Of a DNA stretch of 11,668 nucleotides, positions 7,908 to 11,668 are shown piece after piece. Source of the stretch: Thermoplasmata archaeon. GTDB taxonomy: Archaea; Thermoplasmatota; Thermoplasmata; Thermoplasmatales; Thermoplasmataceae. Under the pieces are notes generated by a model. The model saw only the letters and a list, made by a program, of their open reading frames with translations. It was not told the DNA's origin and made no database searches. The translations under genes were made by a program, and so were the position numbers. Where the stretch lies: NCBI GenBank assembly GCA_021835185.1, contig JAKBQO010000036.1, positions 1 to 11,668 on the forward strand, read 5' to 3'. Within the stretch, counting starts at the first letter, position 1, and every line of letters begins with the position of its first letter.

Positions 7908-8635
7908 TAAACCACCGTTCCAATAAAATTGTTCTTTCCTATATTATATATTCGTTCTGGATAAAGGCCATTAATAAGATATACAGGTATTCCCAGATCT
8001 GAAATAGATTTCATTTTTTTATATTTATGGATTATTCCCCCTGTAACATCAGCATTTATTATATCATGCTGGAAATCTCCAGAAATTGTCTTAAGAAGCC
8101 TGGCATCAGGATTTGTTTTTGGGTTTTTATCGAATATTCCGTCAACATCAGAAAAGAATACAACATAGTCTGGCATAAATCTTTTTGAAACATCATAAAC
8201 AATGTTATCCCCAGAATATATTCCAATATCCTTGCCGTGGATATATGTATCTCCATAGGAAATTGGTGTTATTCCATAATTTAAATATCTGGAAAAAATA
8301 TTGTAATTTTTTATATTATCATAAACAAGCGATGATACAGGTAGGGATATATTATATATATTATTATCCTGAAATACCCTGGAAATTTTAAGATTTAATT
8401 CAACCATATCATTATGCACAATATTCATCCCCTCTATGGTCCTTTCAGATACAGGGCCAGGCAATCCAAATTCCTTTGATTTTATGTGCCCAAAGGATCC
8501 ACCGCCGTGAATTATAATCATTTGTTTATTCATAACTTTTAATATTTTTACGATATTTTCAACAATTTTTTCATTAAATTTTCTGTATTCAGATTTGTCT
8601 GTAATAATGCTTCCTCCAAGTTTAATTATAATCAT
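7907..8635 (-). CDS. ipk: Isopentenyl phosphate kinase
   Basis: This 242-residue amino-acid-kinase-fold enzyme phosphorylates isopentenyl phosphate to IPP with ATP. Lys5 and the KLGGS loop (5-9), Lys14, the glycine-rich HGGGSFGH (43-50) with the diagnostic catalytic His50, SGDN at 141-144, FSDVDGIFD at 161-169 and the DVTGGIIHKYKK segment (196-207) are all present. His50 and Lys14 coincide in number with those studied in the Thermoplasma acidophilum enzyme, which supports the lineage. In Thermoplasmatales IP is known to arise through mevalonate 3-phosphate and 3,5-bisphosphate. The product feeds the isomerase encoded directly downstream. The promoter predicts a leaderless message. Confidence 0.96.
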   Translation of the reverse strand: MIIIKLGGSIITDKSEYRKFNEKIVENIVKILKVMNKQMIIIHGGGSFGHIKSKEFGLPGPVSERTIEGMNIVHNDMVELNLKISRVFQDNNIYNISLPVSSLVYDNIKNYNIFSRYLNYGITPISYGDTYIHGKDIGIYSGDNIVYDVSKRFMPDYVVFFSDVDGIFDKNPKTNPDARLLKTISGDFQHDIINADVTGGIIHKYKKMKSISDLGIPVYLINGLYPERIYNIGKNNFIGTVV

Positions 8636-8656
8636 TTGTTAAATAATATAAATAAT

Positions 8657-8666
8657 GTTATTAAAT
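8657..8666 (-). promoter_or_regulatory. Candidate TATA box of the ipk-fni-ZPR1 operon
   Basis: The minus strand carries TTTAATAA centred about 26 nt upstream of the ipk ATG, suited to a leaderless transcript. A second AT-rich box (TTTATATTA, about 8644-8652) lies too close to the ATG unless initiation occurs inside the gene, so I prefer the upstream one. Confidence 0.4.
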
Positions 8667-8670
8667 TTGA

Positions 8671-8753
8671 CTATTGAATAAAGGATTTTGATAGAAATAG
8701 GCGGAATTTGATTCAAGTTTTAATGGAATGTTTTCTTAAAAGTGCATTGGGCA
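8671..8753 (-). pseudogene. Possible transposase-like C-terminal remnant, copy 1
   Basis: A minus-strand frame reads MPNALLRKHSIKT, a stop, then IKFRLF and onward to a TAG. It resembles a frame at 11333-11449 (HSLKTLIKSR) over the core HS-I/L-KT-x-IK-x-R. The DNA match is 27 of 34 bases (8700-8733 against 11368-11401). The short basic C-terminus and the broken frame suggest debris of an insertion-sequence transposase, but I cannot name a family. Confidence 0.3.
8700..8733 (-). repeat. Imperfect 34-bp direct repeat, left copy
   Basis: This sequence matches 11368-11401 in the same orientation at 27 of 34 positions with no gap; the core ATTTGATT-x-AAGTTTTAA is nearly identical. The two copies bracket the SnoaL/MFS/SQR/DsrE segment. 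The 9-mer AAGTTGCAA also lies rightward of each copy, but at different distances, which may be chance. Confidence 0.45.
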
Positions 8754-8842
8754 TCTCAGAAGTTGCAAATCATAAGCACTAAAATCAGAATAGCTAAGCG
8801 AATGGGCGTGTGATATTTGGTTTTTGTGGAAGGACATATAAC

Positions 8843-8864
8843 GACAATCTTAAATATAATTGTC
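8843..8864 (+). promoter_or_regulatory. TATA box inside an inverted repeat, promoter/operator of the SnoaL-like gene
   Basis: GACAAT (8843-8848) and ATTGTC (8859-8864) are perfect 6-bp arms around a 10-bp spacer containing most of the TATA box TTAAATATAA (8850-8859). The box is centred about 23-25 nt before the ATG at 8878, predicting a leaderless mRNA. A dimeric repressor bound here would compete directly with TBP. No regulator gene is adjacent in the window. Confidence 0.55.
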
Positions 8865-8877
8865 AGTTGTAATCAAC

Positions 8878-9219
8878 ATGGCTTTTGATCGTGATTCTTT
8901 TGAAAGAAAATTTATGGAAGGATGGAACCATCATAAAGTTGCTGATCTTTTGGAATTATATTCTAATGACATGGTTTACAGGCACCAGGGAGAAGAACCA
9001 AGAATAATTAGGGGAAAAGAGCAATTCAAACTTTATTTGAAAGGCTTATGGAATTCTATCCCTGATTTCGAGTTCAAGCTATTGAATACAGTATGGAACG
9101 GTTGTTGGTTCTGCTCTGAGAACGCTGCAGGGTACGGTTGCAATGTCCATTGGCCTGACTCTGGCCTCAATCATTTCCATTGGACCCATAGATATCATAT
9201 TAATTTTGGTACCCCTTAA
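8878..9219 (+). CDS. NTF2/SnoaL-like domain protein, 3' end probably replaced
   Basis: The first ~70 residues from the ATG look like a SnoaL/NTF2-like fold: an N-terminal helix with EGWNHHKVADLLELYSNDM, then VYRHQGEEPRIIRGKEQF and the following helix and strand through SIPDFEFKLLNT. Such small cone-shaped domains act as cyclases, hydrolases or binding modules; the substrate here is unknown. From about residue 72 the expected late beta-strands are not apparent. The sequence turns into an unusual Cys/His/Trp-rich tail (CWFCSENAAGYGC and onward), the out-of-frame reading of a transporter gene fragment. The frame could begin at a TTG at 8860, but the TATA position favours the ATG at 8878. At 113 residues it is shorter than the usual 130-140. 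Possibly a broken gene. Confidence 0.6.
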   Translation: MAFDRDSFERKFMEGWNHHKVADLLELYSNDMVYRHQGEEPRIIRGKEQFKLYLKGLWNSIPDFEFKLLNTVWNGCWFCSENAAGYGCNVHWPDSGLNHFHWTHRYHINFGTP

Positions 9220-9301
9220 CCTAATTGCGGCTGCTTTTGTGATTTTCTATGAATTGCCCAAATCTAAGGAAGAAACTTTGAACCACCATGATTTGCGCTA
9301 A
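9086..9301 (+). pseudogene. C-terminal fragment of a major facilitator superfamily transporter
   Basis: In the +1 frame relative to the SnoaL-like gene there are 71 open codons ending in TAA. They contain GSALRTLQGTVAMSIGLTL, a hydrophobic helix, SIGPIDIILILVPLNLIAAA as a second membrane helix, then the soluble tail FYELPKSKEE and a short polar end. This is the form of the last two helices and cytoplasmic tail of an MFS permease (the R-x-L-x-G-x-x-x-x-S-I-G pattern recalls DHA2-type exporters). There is no start codon or ribosome site for it, and about 85% of the protein is missing. The join with the SnoaL-like gene lies somewhere in 9086-9125. Confidence 0.6.
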
Positions 9302-9553
9302 AAGATCACAGTGCCGTGCAATTATCCTCTCTGAATTTGCCATGAGCATGATAGGTGGATTCCGCAAACTTCGGTGTTGAGCACCATAGCTTTATTCTCA
9401 ATCTTCCTTGCAGGTATGAGTAGTATCAAATTCATATTGTCTGGATTCAAAAAAATTTCATACTCTTTTCTCATTTATGAGATATTAAATGTTTTCTCAT
9501 CAGGTCATTTGCATCAATCTAAAGAGTTATAAATTGGCTCTTACTACATTCAT
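9302..9553. other. Non-coding stretch between the MFS fragment and the SQR gene
   Basis: I see only short frames with stops on both strands. A small inverted repeat TCTCAT-TT-ATGAGA lies at about 9469-9482. The right end carries the SQR promoter. The rest may be decayed sequence belonging to the rearranged segment; nothing in it is recognisable. Confidence 0.4.
9525..9534 (+). promoter_or_regulatory. TATA box of the SQR gene
   Basis: The sequence AGTTATAAAT is centred about 24-25 nt upstream of the GTG at 9554. Initiation would fall on or beside the GTG, giving a leaderless message, and this supports the GTG as the true start. Confidence 0.6.
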
Positions 9554-10708
9554 GTGGAAAAAAATGAGATTCTCATATTAGGTTGCGGCATAGGCGGATT
9601 AGCCGCTGCGAACATCCTGGCAGATAAGTTGGGGGAAAAGGCCAGCATCACGGTTATTGAGAAAAAGCAGTATTTTCAGTTCCCACCCTCTTATCCGTGG
9701 CTTATGATCGGGAAGAGAACCCCGGATCAAGTGCAGAAAGACCTGAGTGCCCTTGCAGGAAAAGGCATAAATGTTGTTAACGAAGAGATAACTTCAATCG
9801 ATCCGGTGAGAAAAACTGTTGCGACTACTGTTTCGGAATACACAGGAGATTTCTTAATAATTTCTCTTGGTACACAATATAACCCTGATGCTATACCGGG
9901 TTTTTCAGAATATGCCTACCATATCTATGACCTTGATTCCGCTATATCGTTTAGGGATGCTGTTGCAGACTTTGATCATGGTTCAGTCGCCATTGGAATT
10001 TCAAGACTTCCTTTCAAGTGTCCTGCTGCTCCCTATGAGGTGGCTTTCTTGCTGGACGATTATTTCTCGAGAAAAGGATCCAGGGGGAATATTCAGATCA
10101 ACTTTTACACTCCAGAGCCCAATCCGGTCCCCTCCGTGGGTCCTGAAATAGGGGACAAGGTTCTGAAGCTCCTTGGATCAAGAGGGATAAATTACAGTCC
10201 ACAAATGAAGGTGAAGGAGGTGAGAAAGGAGAATATTGTCTTCGAAAGTGGTGACACCATGGATTATGATCTTCTTTTTTCTGTTCCCCCGCATGCAGCA
10301 CCGGAGCCGGTAGTGAAGGCTGGCATGACCGATTCCACTGGATGGGTTCCGGTTAATGTGAAAAATCTTGAGACAAAATTTCCCGGTGTCTTTGCGATTG
10401 GAGATGTTGCTTCGATCCCCACCCCAAAGGGTTATGTGCCGTATCTCCCCAAGGCAGGGGTATTCGCTCATGGCCAGGCAAAGGTTGTTGCCAACAATAT
10501 CGCCAAAACAATAGTAGGAAACGGGAAAAAGAAAGAATGGGGTGGGGATGGGGCGTGCTTCCTGGAAACTGGACATGGGAAGAGCGCTTTTATGGAAGGA
10601 AAATTCCTAGAAGAACCGAAGCCGCTCATAGACTTCAGGGAACCTAGCAGTATGTGGCATGTTCAGAAGGTTGCATTCGAAAAATACTGGATGAGGCACT
10701 GGTTTTAA
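9554..10708 (+). CDS. sqr: Sulfide:quinone oxidoreductase-type FAD flavoprotein
   Basis: This 384-residue protein belongs to the SQR/flavocytochrome c sulfide dehydrogenase group. The FAD-binding GCGIGG is at 10-15 with acidic Glu36 ending the second strand, LIISLGTQ at 101-108, and the second FAD motif FAIGDVA at 280-286. Cys156 in LPFKCPAAPYE is the conserved redox cysteine, and Cys335 in GACFLETGHG its likely partner. The third cysteine of classical SQRs (near residue 110-130) is absent, as in flavocytochrome c and some SQR types. The C-terminus (MWHVQKVAFEKYWMRHW) is an amphipathic helix suited to membrane contact. It would oxidise sulfide to sulfane sulfur and reduce quinone. Start is GTG; no in-frame ATG is near. 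G+C is higher than in the isoprenoid genes (32 of 60 bases in 9601-9660). Confidence 0.82.
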   Translation: MEKNEILILGCGIGGLAAANILADKLGEKASITVIEKKQYFQFPPSYPWLMIGKRTPDQVQKDLSALAGKGINVVNEEITSIDPVRKTVATTVSEYTGDFLIISLGTQYNPDAIPGFSEYAYHIYDLDSAISFRDAVADFDHGSVAIGISRLPFKCPAAPYEVAFLLDDYFSRKGSRGNIQINFYTPEPNPVPSVGPEIGDKVLKLLGSRGINYSPQMKVKEVRKENIVFESGDTMDYDLLFSVPPHAAPEPVVKAGMTDSTGWVPVNVKNLETKFPGVFAIGDVASIPTPKGYVPYLPKAGVFAHGQAKVVANNIAKTIVGNGKKKEWGGDGACFLETGHGKSAFMEGKFLEEPKPLIDFREPSSMWHVQKVAFEKYWMRHWF

Positions 10709-10750
10709 TGTTTCCTAAACTGAAGCATAAGAATGGAGTTGTGATGTAGG

Positions 10751-11107
10751 ATGAAAGAGATATTGTTTATTCTGAATGAACCACCGTATGGCTCCGAAAA
10801 GATTTATAATGCACTTCGTCTGGCACTGGCGATTGTGAAGAAACAGGATAGTGAGACGATACACATTTTTCTTTTCGGTGATTCTGTTCTGGGAGCAAAA
10901 AGGTCGCAGAAAGTGGCACAGGGGTATTATAATTTAGAAACAATGCTGAAAGGTTTGGCAACGCGGGGTGTGAAGATCAGTGCCTGCGGAACATGTATGG
11001 ACGCAAGAGGGATGAAGGATGAGGAACTGGTCGATGGGATAGAGCGGGGGTCTATGGATCAGCTTAGCGACTGGACTTTGTGGGCCGGGAAGGTTTTAGT
11101 TTTCTAG
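10751..11107 (+). CDS. DsrE-family sulfur-carrier protein
   Basis: This 118-residue protein has the DsrE/DsrF-like alpha/beta fold: an N-terminal strand with a nucleotide-like loop (ILFILNEPPYGSEKIYNALR), strand HIFLFGDSVLGA (38-49), a helix, then GVKISACGTCMDARG (73-87), in which Cys79 or Cys82 is the expected sulfane-carrying thiol. The family moves persulfide sulfur in dissimilatory sulfur metabolism and tRNA thiolation; DsrE/TusA proteins of acidophilic archaea are known sulfur carriers. It starts 42 nt after the SQR gene on the same strand with no clear TATA box between, so it is probably co-transcribed. It could accept the sulfane sulfur made by that enzyme. Complete; same elevated G+C as its neighbour. 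Confidence 0.85.
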   Translation: MKEILFILNEPPYGSEKIYNALRLALAIVKKQDSETIHIFLFGDSVLGAKRSQKVAQGYYNLETMLKGLATRGVKISACGTCMDARGMKDEELVDGIERGSMDQLSDWTLWAGKVLVF

Positions 11108-11332
11108 ACCAAAAGCTGGTACTGTAATGTTATTCTAACATTGAAATGAGTTTTGTAGAGTGAAATTCCCATTCTGTAAATGTGTAATGGATGGTATTGT
11201 TTCATTATTTTCTTCGACTTTCCATAATAATATATAAAGGAAAGTGGAAACTCTTAAAACCATATATAGAGAACATTTCATCGTTATTTGCAATTATTAA
11301 CTCAAATAATAAGCCTTCATTAGTAAAATAGC

Positions 11333-11449
11333 CTATAATTGTTTGTTCATAATAAAATAGTGGATCTGTCTGGATTTGATTAAAGTTTTAAGAGAATGAT
11401 TCTCAAATGCCATATCATTGATAAAGGAAATGGGCTGCTGCCAACCAAC
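11333..11449 (-). pseudogene. Possible transposase-like C-terminal remnant, copy 2
   Basis: This minus-strand frame of 38 codons ends in TAG and contains INDMAFENHSLKTLIKSR and a short hydrophobic-aromatic tail ending MNKQL. It lacks a credible start and is preceded by stops. Its core resembles the broken frame at 8671-8753. The pattern (short basic C-terminus, two decayed copies) suggests an insertion-sequence transposase end, but the family is not identified. Confidence 0.3.
11368..11401 (-). repeat. Imperfect 34-bp direct repeat, right copy
   Basis: This is the partner of 8700-8733, with 27 of 34 bases matching without gaps and the same orientation. The copies are about 2.67 kb apart and enclose the SnoaL/MFS fragment, SQR and DsrE genes. 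Confidence 0.45.
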
Positions 11450-11555
11450 CTATTGTAGCGGGTGCTATTTTTTATCATTAGATCCTTCAAGTTGCAAGCT
11501 CTATCGCTTTATCTCGGAGTAGTTAACTGCAGACTATGCTCAAATTAGTGGAGAG

Positions 11556-11666
11556 TTATTTGTATCCGTTCTCAAAACATTGTGCAATGTTATGCACCTG
11601 TCCTGTTCGTAGCGTAGGCAGTCTCAGTCGAACCTGCTTCAGGGATTTCAGGTTTATCTCTGATGT
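11556..11666 (-). CDS. Partial unidentified reading frame at the right edge
   Basis: A minus-strand frame enters from the right edge and runs 36 codons to a TAA. The peptide is rich in Leu, Arg and Gln (for example LKSLKQVRLRLPTLRTGQVH) and ends FENGYK, which could be a helix-turn-helix region. An opposing plus-strand frame from an ATG near 11536 is also open to the edge, but its Cys/Ser/Phe-rich product looks like the shadow. No family is recognised; it may be part of the same mobile-element debris. Confidence 0.3.
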   Translation of the reverse strand, partial: TSEINLKSLKQVRLRLPTLRTGQVHNIAQCFENGYK

Positions 11667-11668
11667 AC

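Larger units (their letters stand above)
11108..11668. other. Gene-free right end with mobile-element-like debris
   Basis: No complete gene is visible in these 561 nt. TATA-like motifs lie at about 11226-11238 and 11260-11268. On the minus strand there are three short open stretches without convincing starts: a ~58-codon frame across 11210-11390, the transposase-like tail at 11333-11449, and a 36-codon frame entering from the right edge (stop at 11556). Between 11450 and 11555 the minus strand is full of stops, consistent with decay. No tRNA, rRNA or clear terminator hairpin is seen. Confidence 0.45.

Noticed and set aside
9469..9482. Small inverted repeat TCTCATTTATGAGA as a possible terminator or operator
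   Set aside because: The stem is only six pairs with a two-base loop, and it is not placed at a gene end or promoter.
9867..10151. 94-codon plus-strand frame inside the SQR gene, and minus-strand frames at 10098-10301, 10178-10576 and 10767-10961
   Set aside because: They overlap well-supported SQR and DsrE coding sequence, lack promoters and encode nothing recognisable; long antisense frames are expected in this higher-GC stretch.
11210..11390. Minus-strand frame of about 58 open codons (contains FTNEGLLFELIIANNDEMF)
   Set aside because: It has no start codon near its beginning, overlaps other broken frames and matches no family I know; in AT-rich DNA it may be chance.

Overview
The window looks like a chromosomal piece of an acidophilic, wall-less archaeon of the order Thermoplasmatales, most like the low-GC Ferroplasma/Acidiplasma group. 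The grounds are an A-type ATP synthase operon, an isopentenyl phosphate kinase with its catalytic His at residue 50 as in Thermoplasma acidophilum, a type 2 IPP isomerase, AT-rich DNA, TATA boxes about 25 nt upstream of start codons (leaderless mRNAs), and gene ends packed as TAATG or TAAATG. The genus is inferred and could not be tested here.

From 1 to 8635 everything lies on the minus strand. Read in the direction of transcription, it starts with the isoprenoid pair ipk-fni, joined by a 1-nt overlap and followed without a gap by a ZPR1-type zinc-finger gene. Next comes a two-gene ABC-2 exporter (ATPase, then a permease with a large extracytoplasmic domain). Then follows a stand-alone AAA-type ATPase with a DUF234/PD-(D/E)XK C-terminus, whose promoter carries a striking palindrome. 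Last is the A-ATPase operon atpK-E-C-F-A, of which only the first 17 codons of atpA are inside the window.

From 8636 to 11668 the character changes. Genes are on the plus strand, the sulfur genes are visibly richer in G+C, and fragments appear. An NTF2/SnoaL-like gene with a good leaderless promoter, whose TATA box lies inside an inverted repeat, runs out of frame into the last ~70 codons of a major facilitator transporter, so the two look joined by a deletion or recombination. Then come a sulfide:quinone oxidoreductase-type flavoprotein (GTG start, leaderless) and a DsrE-family sulfur-carrier protein, a plausible sulfide-oxidation and sulfane-sulfur handling pair. A related ~34-bp sequence flanks this block on both sides in the same orientation (8700-8733 and 11368-11401). 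The last ~560 nt hold only short broken reading frames, probably mobile-element debris.

I see no CRISPR array, no tRNA or rRNA gene, no complete insertion sequence and no convincing new multi-gene defence system. The most interesting items are the SnoaL/MFS junction, the repeat-flanked sulfur module, and two candidate operators (3832-3864 and 8843-8864).
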